A stretch of DNA of 64,000 nucleotides from DASSQJ01 sp963730165 (GCA_963730165.1 CAVSQS010000002.1:186001-250000), one strand, 5' to 3'. Positions 8,759-18,198 are shown, counted from the stretch's first letter. Program-made: numbers and translations. The notes: generated by a model from the sequence alone, not told the origin.

Positions 8759-10959
8759 CAGCCACGCTCCAGGTAGGCGGCCTGCTCGGCGTCGACCCGC
8801 TGCTGGACCGCCGCGGCGAGCACCGGGTACCCGGCGAGGTCCGGGTCGCCGTCGACGATCGCGAAGGCGTCGGTGCGCGCGTCCTCGATGACGTCCTCGT
8901 CCTCGAGGATGTGGAGGAACTCCAGCTGGGTGCGGCGTCCGTGCTGTGCGGCACCGAGGATGTCGCCCTCGCGCCGCTGGGCCAGGTCCAGGCGGGCGAG
9001 CTCGAAGCCGTCGGTCGTCGCCGCGACCGCCGCGAGGCGGGCCCGGGAGGCCTCCGCCTCGGTCCCGGTGACGAGCAGGCAGAGCCCCGGATGGCCTCCG
9101 CGGCCCACCCGCCCCCGCAGCTGGTGGAGCTGGGAGACCCCGAACCGGTCGGCGTCCATGACGACCATGACGCTGGCGTTCGGCACGTCGACCCCCACCT
9201 CGATGACCGTCGTCGAGACCAGCACGTCGGTCTCGCCGCGCTGGAAGCGGTCCATGACCGCCTCCTTGTCCTCGGCGGCGAGGCGTCCGTGGAGCACCTC
9301 GACCCGCAGCCCGGCCAGGGCGGGTTCCTCCGCGAGGGCCTCGCTCACCGTGACGACGCTCTTCAGCGGACGGACCTGGACCGACCCCTCCTCGTCGAGG
9401 TCGTCGGGGCCGCCGTCGGCGGCCGCGATGACGGTGCCCTCGTCGGGCTCGTCGTCGTCCCCGATCCGAGGGCAGACGACGTACGCCTGCCGTCCGGCGG
9501 CGACCTCCTCGCCGACCCGGGCCCACGTGCGCGCCATCCAGCCGGGCAGCCCCTCGGGCACGACGTGCGTCGTGATCGGGGACCGACCCGCCGGCAGCTC
9601 GCGCAGGGTCGAGGTCTCGAGGTCTCCGAAGACGGTCATCGCGACGGTCCGCGGGATCGGCGTCGCGGTCATGACGAGGACGTGCGGCGGGGTCCGTCCC
9701 TTGCCGCGCAGCGCGTCGCGCTGCTCGACCCCGAACCGGTGCTGCTCGTCGACGACGACGAGGGCGAGGTCGAGGAAGTCGACGTGCTCCTGAAGCAGCG
9801 CGTGGGTGCCGACGACGATGCCGGCCTCACCGCTCGCGGCGTCGAGCAGGGCCCGCTTGCGCTCGGTGGTCGAGCGGCTCCCGGTGAGGAGGGCGACGCG
9901 GGTGCCGCCGGCCGCGCCGCCGGGGGCCCCGTCCCCGAGGGGGAGCATCCCGCCCATCGCGAGGTGGCCGAGCAGCCGGGTGATCGTGGCGTGGTGCTGC
10001 GCCGCGAGGACCTCGGTCGGCGCGAGCAGAGCGGCCTGTCCCCCGCTGTCGACGGCCTGGAGCATCGCCCGCAGCGCGACGACCGTCTTGCCCGACCCGA
10101 CCTCACCCTGGAGCAGCCGGTGCATCGGCACCTCGCGGCCCATCTCCGCCGCGAGCGTCGCCCCGATCTCCCGTTGGCCCGCGGTGAGCTCGAAGGGCAG
10201 GCGCTCGTCGAAGGCGGAGAGGATCCCGTCGGGTCGGCCCGGCCGGGGGCGGGTCGAGTCACCGGCCGCCGCCCGACGGCGCCGCGCCAGGGTCGTCTGG
10301 AGGACGAAGGCCTCCTCGTAGCGAAGGCGCCGACGGGCCCGGTCCACCTCCTCGAGCGAGTCGGGGGTGTGGATGCCACGCAGCGCCTCGGTGCGCCCGA
10401 CCAGCCGGCGACGGGTGCGGACCTCCTCGGGCAGCGCGTCGGGTACCTCGTCGAGGACGTCGAGGACCCGGCGGACGCTCTCGGTGACCGTCCACGTGTG
10501 GAGGCGCCCCACCGAGCGGTAGATCGGGATGAGGTCCTTGCGCTCTCCCGCGTCGAAGTCGTCGAGCATCGTGTACCCGGGATGAGCGAGCTGGAGTCGT
10601 TGGCCGTAGCGGCTCACCGTGCCGGCGAAGATGCCGCGGGCCCCCGGTACCAGGGCCCTCGCGTGTCCGTGGGCGCCCGCGAAGAAGGTGACGTCGAGCT
10701 CGTGGCGGCCGTCGGTGATCACCGCCTCGAGCATCGAGCCCTTGCGCCGCTGCATGCGTCGCACGCGGGCGGACCTGACCTCGGCGACCCCGACGAGGAA
10801 CTCCCCCGGCGTCACCGTCCCGAGGTCGGACTCGCGGGTGCGGTAGCGGCGGGGCCAGAACGCGAGCAGGTCGCCCACGGTACGGATGCCGCGGGCCTTG
10901 GCGAACTCGTCGGCTGCCTTGGCGATGACCGGGCGCAGCGGGCTGGACTCGGTCGCCAC
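8758..10959 (-). CDS. recG: ATP-dependent DNA helicase RecG
   Basis: Remodels stalled replication forks and Holliday junctions. At 733 residues it is of normal length. An N-terminal wedge/OB region (residues about 60-160) is followed by helicase domain 1, with Walker A GEVGSGKTVVALRAM and the DEAH-like box VVVDEQHRFGVEQRDALRGK, motif III VMTATPIPRT, and helicase domain 2 with VSTTVIEVGVDVPNASVMV and HQLRGRVGRGGHPGLCLL. An insertion rich in Asp/Glu and Gly between domains 2a and 2b (GDDDEPDEGTVIAAADGGPD) is common in actinobacterial RecG. One base separates it from the DAK2 gene upstream. Confidence 0.96.
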   Translation of the reverse strand: MATESSPLRPVIAKAADEFAKARGIRTVGDLLAFWPRRYRTRESDLGTVTPGEFLVGVAEVRSARVRRMQRRKGSMLEAVITDGRHELDVTFFAGAHGHARALVPGARGIFAGTVSRYGQRLQLAHPGYTMLDDFDAGERKDLIPIYRSVGRLHTWTVTESVRRVLDVLDEVPDALPEEVRTRRRLVGRTEALRGIHTPDSLEEVDRARRRLRYEEAFVLQTTLARRRRAAAGDSTRPRPGRPDGILSAFDERLPFELTAGQREIGATLAAEMGREVPMHRLLQGEVGSGKTVVALRAMLQAVDSGGQAALLAPTEVLAAQHHATITRLLGHLAMGGMLPLGDGAPGGAAGGTRVALLTGSRSTTERKRALLDAASGEAGIVVGTHALLQEHVDFLDLALVVVDEQHRFGVEQRDALRGKGRTPPHVLVMTATPIPRTVAMTVFGDLETSTLRELPAGRSPITTHVVPEGLPGWMARTWARVGEEVAAGRQAYVVCPRIGDDDEPDEGTVIAAADGGPDDLDEEGSVQVRPLKSVVTVSEALAEEPALAGLRVEVLHGRLAAEDKEAVMDRFQRGETDVLVSTTVIEVGVDVPNASVMVVMDADRFGVSQLHQLRGRVGRGGHPGLCLLVTGTEAEASRARLAAVAATTDGFELARLDLAQRREGDILGAAQHGRRTQLEFLHILEDEDVIEDARTDAFAIVDGDPDLAGYPVLAAAVQQRVDAEQAAYLERG

Positions 10960-10960
10960 C

Positions 10961-12637
10961 TCACTCCACCCCGACGAGGAGCGGGTAGACGGGCTGGCCG
11001 CCGTCGACGACGACCACCTCGAGGTCGGGCCGGTCGTGCAGGAGCGCGGCGGAGGTGCGCTCGACGAGCCCCGGCGCGGCGTCGGCGCCGACGACGAGGG
11101 TCACGAGCTCACCACCCGCGGAGAGCAGCCGGTCGAGGACCTCGCGCGTGACCCGCTCGACGTCGTCGCCGAGGAGCGCGACGTCGCCGTCGACGATGCC
11201 GAGGACGTCGCCCGGGTGGCAGACACCGGCCCACGTCAGCGCCTCCTTCGTCGCGACCGTCACGGCCCCGTGCCGGGTCGCTGCGGCGGCGGACGTCATC
11301 GCGACGACGTTGGCGTGGAGGGAACGGGTGGGGTCGAGGACCGCGAGGGCGGCGAGGGACTGGACGGTCGCGCGGGCGGGCACGACGTGCGCGTCGATCC
11401 CCTCGGCGGCCGCCGCCTCGACGGCGGCCTCGGCGGCCATCACGGTGTCGGGGTCGCCGGGGAGCAGGACGACCCCGCGCGCCCCCGTGGCGCGGGTCGC
11501 CTCGACGAGCTGGCGCGCCGAGGCGCGCCGCCCGGGCGCGGAGGCCACGACGACGGCGCCGGCCTCGGCGAGGAGCCCGGCGACCCCGGGGCCGGGCGCG
11601 CAGGCCACGACCCCGACCGCTCCGGGCTCCTCACGGGCCGCGACCTGGCTGTGCAGGTGGGTGATCCGGATGCGCTCGGGGCGCCCGGCGGCGATCCCCG
11701 CCTCGACGGCGGCCCCCGCGTCGTCGACGTGGACGTGGACGTTCCACAGGTCCGGGCCGCCGACCACGAGGAGCGAGTCGCCGAGGGCGTCGAGAGCGCT
11801 CGTCAGGGCCGCCACCGCGGCGGCGCTCGAGCGGGTCAGCAGGTACATGACCTCGAACGCCGGGCCTTCCGTCGAGCCGGGCCCGTCGTCGAGCGGGTCG
11901 GTCCGCGCGGTCTCCGGGGCCGTGGAGGTCCGCCACTCGTCGCGGCGGCGCAGGGGTGGCCCGGCCGAGAGCAGTCCATCGTCCGTCCCGGTCCAGGTCC
12001 CCGACACAACTCGGTGGAACGACTCGAGCATGAGGACGGCGCCGGCGCCGCCGGCGTCGACGACCCCGGCCCGAGCGAGGGCCGGCAGCTGCTCGGGCGT
12101 GCGCGCCAGCGCGGCCCGGGCCGCGTCGACGGCCGCGGCGCAGACGGCCGCGAGGTCTCCCCCTGCGTCGGCGGCCCGGCGGGCGGCGAGGGCCCCGGCA
12201 TCGGCCACGGTGAGGATCGTCCCCTCCTGCGGGTGCGCCACGCAGCCACGCGCGGCGGCAGCGCCCCGCTCGAAGCACGCGGCGAGCAGCGGGGCGTCGA
12301 CGGCCTCGGCGTCGTGCTCGAGCACCTCGTCGCACAGCCCGCCGACGATCTGGCTCGTGATGACACCGGAGTTGCCCCGCGCCGACAGCAGGATCGCCCG
12401 CCGCAGGGAGCGGCACTCCTCGACGAGGCTGGCCTCCCCGAGGATGCCGGCAGCCTCGTGGGCGGCGACGACGTCGTCGATCGCACCGTCGAAGGTCAGG
12501 TAGAGGTTGGTACCTGTGTCACCGTCCGGGACGGGGAAGACGTTGAGGTCGTCGATCTCGGTGCGCCGGGCCGCGAGCGCCGCACGGGTGAGGAGGGCCC
12601 AGTGCCGGGCGTCGGCGGCGGTGAACACGTCGGGCAC
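10961..12637 (-). CDS. DAK2-domain kinase, FakA/YloV-like
   Basis: Family members phosphorylate fatty acids bound to a FakB protein, or are related dihydroxyacetone-kinase-like ATP enzymes. The product has 558 residues from GTG 12637; GTG 12658 is an alternative and neither has a convincing ribosome site. The N-terminal DAK2 (ATP-binding) domain shows the motif NVFPVPDGDTGTNLYLTF; the following DegV-like regions carry ILTVADAGALAARRAAD and the C-terminal half contains GVVLLPGDPDTVMAAEAA. It lies directly before recG, as in many Gram-positive bacteria (yloV-recG). No FakB gene is in this window, so the fatty-acid role is inferred from the family. Confidence 0.85.
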   Translation of the reverse strand: MPDVFTAADARHWALLTRAALAARRTEIDDLNVFPVPDGDTGTNLYLTFDGAIDDVVAAHEAAGILGEASLVEECRSLRRAILLSARGNSGVITSQIVGGLCDEVLEHDAEAVDAPLLAACFERGAAAARGCVAHPQEGTILTVADAGALAARRAADAGGDLAAVCAAAVDAARAALARTPEQLPALARAGVVDAGGAGAVLMLESFHRVVSGTWTGTDDGLLSAGPPLRRRDEWRTSTAPETARTDPLDDGPGSTEGPAFEVMYLLTRSSAAAVAALTSALDALGDSLLVVGGPDLWNVHVHVDDAGAAVEAGIAAGRPERIRITHLHSQVAAREEPGAVGVVACAPGPGVAGLLAEAGAVVVASAPGRRASARQLVEATRATGARGVVLLPGDPDTVMAAEAAVEAAAAEGIDAHVVPARATVQSLAALAVLDPTRSLHANVVAMTSAAAATRHGAVTVATKEALTWAGVCHPGDVLGIVDGDVALLGDDVERVTREVLDRLLSAGGELVTLVVGADAAPGLVERTSAALLHDRPDLEVVVVDGGQPVYPLLVGVE

Positions 12638-12682
12638 GCTGGTCAGGGTAACGGCCACCGCGTCGCCCGTCCCGCAGCCGTT

Positions 12683-12712
12683 TTGGCTCGGCGGGTGCGG
12701 CTCGGCTACGCT
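12683..12712 (+). promoter_or_regulatory. Candidate promoter of rpmB
   Basis: TTGGCT at 12683-12688 and TACGCT at 12707-12712 are spaced by 18 bases, and TACGCT fits the TAnnnT form of actinobacterial -10 elements. The element lies about 70 bases before rpmB, in the gap to the divergent kinase gene. Pattern match only. Confidence 0.4.
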
Positions 12713-12782
12713 GGTCCGGTTGAGCGTGCGCTCGTGGCGCCGCCTTCCTCGACCATCATCACGCTTTCGTAGGAGATCACCC

Positions 12783-12977
12783 GTGGCTGCCAACTGCGAC
12801 GTCTGCGGCAAGGGCCCCGGTTTCGGGCACAACATCTCGCACTCGCACCGCCGCACCAAGCGCCGCTGGAACCCGAACATCCAGCGGGTCAAGGTGCTCG
12901 TCGGCGACGCGGGTGTGACCCCGAAGCGCCTCAACGTGTGCACCTCCTGCCTCAAGGCGGGCAAGGTCACGCGCTGA
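12783..12977 (+). CDS. rpmB: 50S ribosomal protein L28
   Basis: Large-subunit ribosomal protein of 64 residues. It opens VAANCDVCGKGPGFGHNISH and contains the typical SHRRTKRRWNPNIQRVKV and the CxxC pair CTSCLKAGK, so it is the zinc-ribbon form. GTG 12783 is preceded by AGGAGAT at a good distance. It is a single-gene unit with its own promoter candidate and a strong terminator, divergent from the DAK2-recG operon. Confidence 0.96.
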   Translation: MAANCDVCGKGPGFGHNISHSHRRTKRRWNPNIQRVKVLVGDAGVTPKRLNVCTSCLKAGKVTR

Positions 12978-12993
12978 CCCCTGACGCACCCCA

Positions 12994-13030
12994 GGAACGG
13001 GCGGCCTCCCCTCGGGAGGCCGCCCGTTCC
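12994..13030. terminator. Bidirectional terminator between rpmB and thiL
   Basis: A perfect 17-bp inverted repeat (12994-13010 and 13014-13030) around a 3-base loop, starting 17 bases after the rpmB stop and ending just before the thiL stop. It has no long T run on either strand, as usual in this GC-rich group, but the stem is very stable and can serve both converging genes. Confidence 0.85.
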
Positions 13031-13036
13031 GCGTCC

Positions 13037-14065
13037 TCAACGACGGAAGTGGTCCCACCCCGGCGCGTCCGGCACCACGCCGTCGACCGTGACGCCGGGG
13101 CCGGCCTCCCCGGCCTCGGACACCCGTCCGATGACGACCCACGCGGGGCCGGGCAGGGCGTCGAGGTCGGCGTCGGGACCGAAGCAGGCCACGAGCGAGT
13201 GCTCCTCCCCCCCGGCGAGCACCTGGTGCAGCGCCTCCTCCTCGCCGAGCGCCAGGGTGAGCGGGCCGTCGGCGAAGTGGTCGCGCAGGACCCGTCCCGA
13301 GAGGTCGACGTGCACGCCGCTCGCGGCCGCGACGCGGCCGAGGTCGGTGACCAGCCCGTCCGAGACGTCGACGAGGGCATGGGCGTGGGCGGCCGAGGCG
13401 ACCGGCCCGGCCGACCACGGCGGCCGGGGGGCGCGGTGGTAGGCGAGCAGCCCGGAGACGGCCCGGTCGCGCACGCTCTCGCGGGCCGCGCCGGCCCCCT
13501 GCCCCTCACCCGCCTCGAGCAGGGCAAGGCCGCCCCCCGAGAGTCCGAGCGAGCCGCACACGGCGACGACGTCACCGGGCCGAGCACCGGAACGGAGCAC
13601 CGGAGAACGGCCGCGCAGGTCACCGAGCGCGGTGACCGCCACGACGAGGACCCCTTCCCCCGCGGCCGACACGTCGCCGCCGACGACCTCGGCGCCCGCC
13701 TCGGCAGCCGCCTCGGCGATGCCGTCGGCGAGCTCGACGCACCAGTCGACGGGTGTCTCCGGGTCCGCCAGGAGGGCGACGAGCAGCGCGGTCGGCGCCG
13801 CGCCCATCGCGGCGACGTCGGCGAGGTTCTGCGCGACGACCTTGCGGCCGACGTCGTGCGCGGTGGACCAGTCGTCGCGCCAGTCGCGGCCCCGGGTCAT
13901 CGTGTCGGTCGTCACGACGACCGAGCCGGACGGGGCGTGGACGACGGCGGCGTCGTCGCCGGGTCCGACCGGGGCCGGCTCCCGCACGACACCGCGCGTC
14001 GCGGCGTAGCGCGGAACCACTCGCGCCAGCAGCTCGCCCTCGTCGAGGTCACGCAGCCGCTCCAT
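13037..14065 (-). CDS. thiL: Thiamine-monophosphate kinase
   Basis: Phosphorylates thiamine monophosphate to the active diphosphate cofactor. The 342-residue protein starts MERLRDLDEGELLARVVPRY; ATG 14065 has a strong GGGAGG upstream, whereas the longer frame to 14095 does not. Family motifs: PVGPGDDAAVVHAPSG for metal and ATP, DWSTAHDVGRKVVAQNLADVAAMGA in the PurM-like N-terminal domain, and HALVDVSDGLVTDLGRVA in the C-terminal half. No other thiamine genes are near. It ends against the rpmB terminator. Confidence 0.94.
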   Translation of the reverse strand: MERLRDLDEGELLARVVPRYAATRGVVREPAPVGPGDDAAVVHAPSGSVVVTTDTMTRGRDWRDDWSTAHDVGRKVVAQNLADVAAMGAAPTALLVALLADPETPVDWCVELADGIAEAAAEAGAEVVGGDVSAAGEGVLVVAVTALGDLRGRSPVLRSGARPGDVVAVCGSLGLSGGGLALLEAGEGQGAGAARESVRDRAVSGLLAYHRAPRPPWSAGPVASAAHAHALVDVSDGLVTDLGRVAAASGVHVDLSGRVLRDHFADGPLTLALGEEEALHQVLAGGEEHSLVACFGPDADLDALPGPAWVVIGRVSEAGEAGPGVTVDGVVPDAPGWDHFRR

Positions 14066-14190
14066 CGGCACCTCCCTGCGATGACGTCGGGTCACCCGGC
14101 ACGGTAGCGTCTGAGTCGCGCCCGTCGACGACGGGCCCGGTACTCCGGGGGCCCGCGGGCCCCACCCTGCGACAACGAGGTGGCACCACA

Positions 14191-14424
14191 GTGGTACAGG
14201 CCTACATCCTGATCCAGACCGACGTCGGGAGGGCCGCGTCGGTCGCCGAGACGATCGCGGGCATCGAGGGCTGCGTCCTCGCCGAGGACGTCACCGGCCC
14301 CTACGACGTCATCGCACGGGTCGAGGCCCAGACCGTCGACGAGCTCGGCAAGCTCGTCATCGCCAAGATCCAGGACGTCGACGGCATCACCCGCACCCTG
14401 ACGTGCACGGTGGTCCACGTCTGA
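14191..14424 (+). CDS. Stand-alone Lrp/AsnC effector-binding domain
   Basis: A 77-residue protein consisting only of the RAM (AsnC C-terminal) domain, starting VVQAYILIQTDVGRAASVAE at GTG 14191. The pattern of the domain is complete: the first strand, the helix around AETIAGIEGCVLAEDVTGPY, and IQDVDGITRTLTCTVVHV at the end. There is no DNA-binding helix-turn-helix, so it can sense or oligomerise but not bind DNA by itself. Such short AsnC-like proteins are widespread in actinobacteria and archaea. The next gene overlaps its 3' end by 22 bases. Confidence 0.85.
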   Translation: MVQAYILIQTDVGRAASVAETIAGIEGCVLAEDVTGPYDVIARVEAQTVDELGKLVIAKIQDVDGITRTLTCTVVHV

Positions 14425-14876
14425 ACCCGCACCGACGGTCCCGCGCGGCGGTGGCGCTCTGCGCTGCCGCCGTCGTGCTGTCCGGGTGCTCCTCGGCGGT
14501 CGAGGTCTCCGTCCCGACGGGTGGCACCGGGGCGGCCTGTGCCGCGGTCGCCGAGCACTGGCCCGAGACGGTCTCCGGAATGTCCCGCCGCGACACCACG
14601 CCCTCCTCACCCGGCGTCGCGGCCTGGGGCGACCCCGCCGTCGTCGCCCGCTGCGGGGTGGCGGCGATCCCGCCCACCTCGACCGAGTGCATCGAGGTCG
14701 ACGCGGCCGGCTGGATCCCCGAGCCGCTGTCCGACGGCACCCGTTTCACCTCCTTCGGCACCGACCCGGCGCTCGAGGTGCTCGTCCCCGCGCGGTACGC
14801 GCCGGAGCCGCTGCTCCTGCCGGCCTTCACGGCCGCCGCCTCCGCCCTCCCCCGCAACGGGCTGCGATGCCGCTGA
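14403..14876 (+). CDS. DUF3515-like lipoprotein
   Basis: A 157-residue lipoprotein that looks like the DUF3515 family, unknown function, common in actinobacteria. Signal: RRSRAAVALCAAAVVLSGC, with the lipobox LSGC and the cysteine near residue 29. The mature protein has conserved-looking cysteine and Trp-Gly features (CAAVAEHWPETVSG, AAWGDPAVVARCGV, CIEVDAAGWI), compatible with a disulfide-bonded secreted domain. The start is GTG 14403, inside the AsnC-like gene, and is uncertain; translational coupling is likely. In many actinobacteria it lies near thiL and ddl, as here. Confidence 0.75.
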   Translation: MHGGPRLNPHRRSRAAVALCAAAVVLSGCSSAVEVSVPTGGTGAACAAVAEHWPETVSGMSRRDTTPSSPGVAAWGDPAVVARCGVAAIPPTSTECIEVDAAGWIPEPLSDGTRFTSFGTDPALEVLVPARYAPEPLLLPAFTAAASALPRNGLRCR

Positions 14877-14928
14877 CGGCGCTGCCGTCCCGTACCGGAC
14901 GTGACACCGTCGTCGGTTCCGGTACCGG

Positions 14929-16053
14929 TCAGCGCAGGCCGGTCCGCCGCTCCACCGCGAGCGAGACCAGCTCGTCGATGAGCTCGGGGTAGCTGATGCC
15001 GGTCGCCGCCCACATCCGCGGGAACATCGAGCTCGGCGTGAACCCCGGCATCGTGTTCACCTCGTTGACGAGCACCTCGCCCTCGTCGGTGAGGAAGAAG
15101 TCGACCCGCGCCAGGCCCTCGCAGCCCGCGGCGTCGAAGGCCGCCGCCGCCATCGACCGGATGCGACCGGTCACCTCCGGGGGGAGGTCGGCTGGGGTGT
15201 CGAGCCGGACGTCGTCGGCCGCGAGGTACTTGGCCTCGAAGTCGTAGAACTCGTGGCCCCGGAGCACGACGCACTCTCCGGGCACGCTCGTGCGGGTGGG
15301 CCCGGTCCCGTGGCCCTCGAGGACCCCGCACTCGATCTCGCGGCCGACGACCGCACCCTCGACGACGACCTTCGGGTCGTGCGAGCGGGCCTCCTCGACG
15401 GCCGCCGCGAGCGCCTCGGACCCCGACACCTTGCTGATGCCCATGCTCGAGCCGGCCCGGGCGGGCTTGACGAAGACCGGCCAGCCGAGGTCGGCGACCC
15501 GCTCCATGGCGGAGTCGGGGTCACGCCGCCAGTCCTTGTCGGTGATGACGACGTAGGGACCGACGGGCAGCCCCGCCGCGGACAACAGCACCTTCATCAC
15601 GTGCTTGTCCATCATCGTCGCGGAGGCCGTGACCCCCGACCCGACGTAGCGGACGTCGGCGAGGTCGAGCAGGCCCTGGATCGTGCCGTCCTCGCCGAAC
15701 GGGCCGTGGAGCAGCGGGAAGACGACGTCGACCTCGCCGAGCGTCCGGGGCGGCTGACCCGGTTCGTGGACGACGAGGGTCCGGTCGGTCGCGCTCGTCG
15801 GGACGATGACGCTGCTCGCCGTCCCGTCGACCTCCGGGGTGTGGCCGGGGGCGAGCCGCAGCGGCTCGGGGTCGTCGGGCGCGAGCACCCAGTGCCCGTC
15901 CTTCGCGATGCCGACGGGGACGACGTCGTAGCGGTCGCGGTCCATCGCCTCGAGGACGCTGGCTGCGGTGGCGCACGACACCGCGTGCTCGCTGGAACGC
16001 CCTCCGAAGACGAGGGCGACGCGGATGCGCCGGTCTGCGTTGGGATCGCTCAT
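14929..16053 (-). CDS. ddl: D-alanine--D-alanine ligase
   Basis: Joins two D-alanines for peptidoglycan precursor synthesis in the cytoplasm. The 374-residue ATP-grasp enzyme starts MSDPNADRRIRVALVFGGRS at ATG 16053. Motifs include GGRSSEHAVSCATAASVLEA, HGPFGEDGTIQGLLDLADV, VFVKPARAGSSMGISKV and the C-terminal DEGEVLVNEVNTMPGFTPSS with the Mg-binding Glu/Asn. VanA-type Ddl with a longer N-terminal segment is usual in actinobacteria. It is divergent from the cystathionine synthase-like gene with a 33-base gap, so the promoters must overlap. Confidence 0.95.
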   Translation of the reverse strand: MSDPNADRRIRVALVFGGRSSEHAVSCATAASVLEAMDRDRYDVVPVGIAKDGHWVLAPDDPEPLRLAPGHTPEVDGTASSVIVPTSATDRTLVVHEPGQPPRTLGEVDVVFPLLHGPFGEDGTIQGLLDLADVRYVGSGVTASATMMDKHVMKVLLSAAGLPVGPYVVITDKDWRRDPDSAMERVADLGWPVFVKPARAGSSMGISKVSGSEALAAAVEEARSHDPKVVVEGAVVGREIECGVLEGHGTGPTRTSVPGECVVLRGHEFYDFEAKYLAADDVRLDTPADLPPEVTGRIRSMAAAAFDAAGCEGLARVDFFLTDEGEVLVNEVNTMPGFTPSSMFPRMWAATGISYPELIDELVSLAVERRTGLR

Positions 16054-16086
16054 CGCGAGCGATGGTAGCGGCCCTAGGCTGCCGGG

Positions 16087-17187
16087 ATGACCGACGACCC
16101 GACCCGCGTCCCCGGCGAGCTCGCGCCGGCCACCCGCGTCGTCACGCTCGGCCGCGAGCCCGTCGAGCCCGGCACCCAGGTGGGCGCGCCCCTCGTCCTC
16201 ACCTCGACGTACCACGCCGACGGCGCGGTGAGCTACGCCAGGGGCGGCAACCCCACCTGGACCGCGTTCGAGCAGGCCGTCGGCTCGCTCGAGGGCGGTG
16301 AGGCGCTCGTCACGGCCTCGGGGATGGCGGCGGTCACGGCCGCGCTCTCCCTGCTCCCGCACGGTGGGACCGTCGTGGTGCCGGACGCGGCCTACAACGG
16401 GACGATGGCGAGCATCGCGGCGCTGGAGGCCGACGGGGCCGCCCGCGTGCGACGGGTCGACGTCACCGACGCCACCGCCGTCGTGGCCGCGCTCGACGGC
16501 GCCGACCTGTGCTGGCTGGAGTCACCGACCAACCCCCTCCTCGAGGTCGCCGACCTCCCGACCCTCGTCGGGGCCGCCCGCGACCGCGGTGTGCTCACCG
16601 TCGTCGACAACACCTTCGCGACCCCCCTCGTGCAACGACCGTTGGCGGCGGGCGCCGACGTCGTCGTCCACTCGGCGACGAAGTACCTCTCGGGTCACAG
16701 CGACCTCCTGCTCGGGGTCGTCGTCACACCCCCCACCGAGAGCGGGCGGGCGCTCCGTGCGCGGCTGCGGCGCCACCGCCAGCTGCACGGCGGAGTCGCC
16801 GGACCCGTGGAGACCTGGCTGGCCCTGCGCGGGTTGCGGACCCTGGCCCTGCGCCTGGACCGCGCCACGGCCAGCGCCGCCGAGCTGGCCCGCCGGCTGA
16901 GCCGCCATCCCGCGGTCACGCGGGTCCGCTACCCCGGGACCGGGGCGATCGTCTCCGTGGAGGTGGCGGGCGGCCCACTCGCCGCCGAGCGGCTGTGCTC
17001 GGAGACGACCCTCTGGGTGCACGCCACGAGCCTCGGCGGGGTCGAGAGCATGCTGGAGCGCCGCCGGCGCCACCCCGACGAGCCGGTGCGTGTGCCCGAG
17101 GACCTGGTCCGCCTCTCGGTGGGCATCGAGGACGTCGAGGACCTCTGGGCGGACCTGTCGGCAGCCCTCGACGCGGCGACGCGCTAG
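16087..17187 (+). CDS. PLP-dependent Cys/Met metabolism enzyme (cystathionine synthase/lyase-like)
   Basis: A pyridoxal-phosphate enzyme of the Cys/Met (gamma-family) class, 366 residues. The PLP lysine is in VVVHSATKYLSGHSDLLLGV, and GGEALVTASGMAAVTAALSL is the phosphate-binding region. LESPTNPLLEVADLPTL and VDNTFATPLVQRPL are family-typical. The sequence could be cystathionine gamma-synthase, gamma-lyase or a related enzyme; the motifs do not settle it. It sits alone between ddl and gpsA, so context adds nothing. Start ATG 16087. Confidence 0.85.
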   Translation: MTDDPTRVPGELAPATRVVTLGREPVEPGTQVGAPLVLTSTYHADGAVSYARGGNPTWTAFEQAVGSLEGGEALVTASGMAAVTAALSLLPHGGTVVVPDAAYNGTMASIAALEADGAARVRRVDVTDATAVVAALDGADLCWLESPTNPLLEVADLPTLVGAARDRGVLTVVDNTFATPLVQRPLAAGADVVVHSATKYLSGHSDLLLGVVVTPPTESGRALRARLRRHRQLHGGVAGPVETWLALRGLRTLALRLDRATASAAELARRLSRHPAVTRVRYPGTGAIVSVEVAGGPLAAERLCSETTLWVHATSLGGVESMLERRRRHPDEPVRVPEDLVRLSVGIEDVEDLWADLSAALDAATR

Positions 17188-17199
17188 GCGCCCCGCGGG

Positions 17200-18198
17200 T
17201 CAGGCGGTCTCGGCCTTGCGGGGCCGCGACAGCAGCGCCTGGGCGACCTCCTCGGCCGTGTGGCCGTGCCGGATGATCGCGTCGACCTGCTCGATGATCG
17301 GGACGTCGACGCCGTGGTGCTGGGCCAGCTCGAGGATCGACGTGCACGACTTGACCCCCTCGGCGGTCTGCCGGGTGACCGCGACGACCTCCTCGACCGC
17401 CATGCCCTGCCCGAGACGCACCCCGAAGGAGTGGTTGCGCGAGAGCGGTGACATGCACGTGGCGATGAGGTCGCCGACGCCCGCGAGCCCGGCGAAGGTC
17501 ACCGCGTCGCCCCCGAGGGCGATGCCGAGCCGGGTCGTCTCGGCGAGGCCGCGGGTGATGATCGACGCCTTGGAGTTGTCCCCCATCCCCAGGCCCTCCG
17601 CCATCCCGACGGCGAGCGCGATGACGTTCTTCGTCGCGCCGGCGATCTCGGTGCCGACGACGTCGGTGCCGGTGTACGGCCGGAAGTAGGGGGCAGCGCA
17701 CGCGTCGGCGACCAGCTCGGCCATCCTCGGGTTCTCGGAGGCGACGACGGATGCCGCGGGCTGCTTGGCGGCGATCTCGCGGGCGAGGTTCGGCCCCGAG
17801 ACGACGACCACGCGCTCCCGTCCGACCCCGCCCGCCTCGGCGATGACCTCGGACACCCGCTTGGTCGTCCCGAGCTCGACGCCCTTCATCAGCGACACAA
17901 CGGCGGCCCGAGGGGGCAGGACCTGGCCCCACGCGGTGAGGTTCTCACGCAGCGTCTGCGAGGGCACGGCGAGGACGACGACATCGGCGCCCTCGGCGGC
18001 CTCCGCGGGGTCGGTGGTCGCCGACACCGTCGAGGGCAGCCGCAGCTCGGGCAGGTAGTCCTCGTTCACTCCCGCGTTGACCTGGGCGACGACCTCGGCG
18101 CGGCGGCCCCACATCCGCACCGTCGTCCCCGCGTCGGCGAGGACGGCGGCGAAGGCGGTGCCCCAGCTGCCCGTTCCGTAGACGGCGGCGTGTGTCAC
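17200..18198 (-). CDS. gpsA: Glycerol-3-phosphate dehydrogenase, NAD(P)+
   Basis: Reduces dihydroxyacetone phosphate to sn-glycerol-3-phosphate for phospholipids. The 332-residue protein has the Rossmann motif AVYGTGSWGTAFAAVLADAG at its start and the catalytic region GATKNVIALAVGMAEGLGMG with its lysine, followed by AGVGDLIATCMSPLSRNHSF. The start is GTG 18198, overlapping the plsC stop by four bases (GTGA), so plsC and gpsA form a lipid-synthesis operon. Confidence 0.96.
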   Translation of the reverse strand: MTHAAVYGTGSWGTAFAAVLADAGTTVRMWGRRAEVVAQVNAGVNEDYLPELRLPSTVSATTDPAEAAEGADVVVLAVPSQTLRENLTAWGQVLPPRAAVVSLMKGVELGTTKRVSEVIAEAGGVGRERVVVVSGPNLAREIAAKQPAASVVASENPRMAELVADACAAPYFRPYTGTDVVGTEIAGATKNVIALAVGMAEGLGMGDNSKASIITRGLAETTRLGIALGGDAVTFAGLAGVGDLIATCMSPLSRNHSFGVRLGQGMAVEEVVAVTRQTAEGVKSCTSILELAQHHGVDVPIIEQVDAIIRHGHTAEEVAQALLSRPRKAETA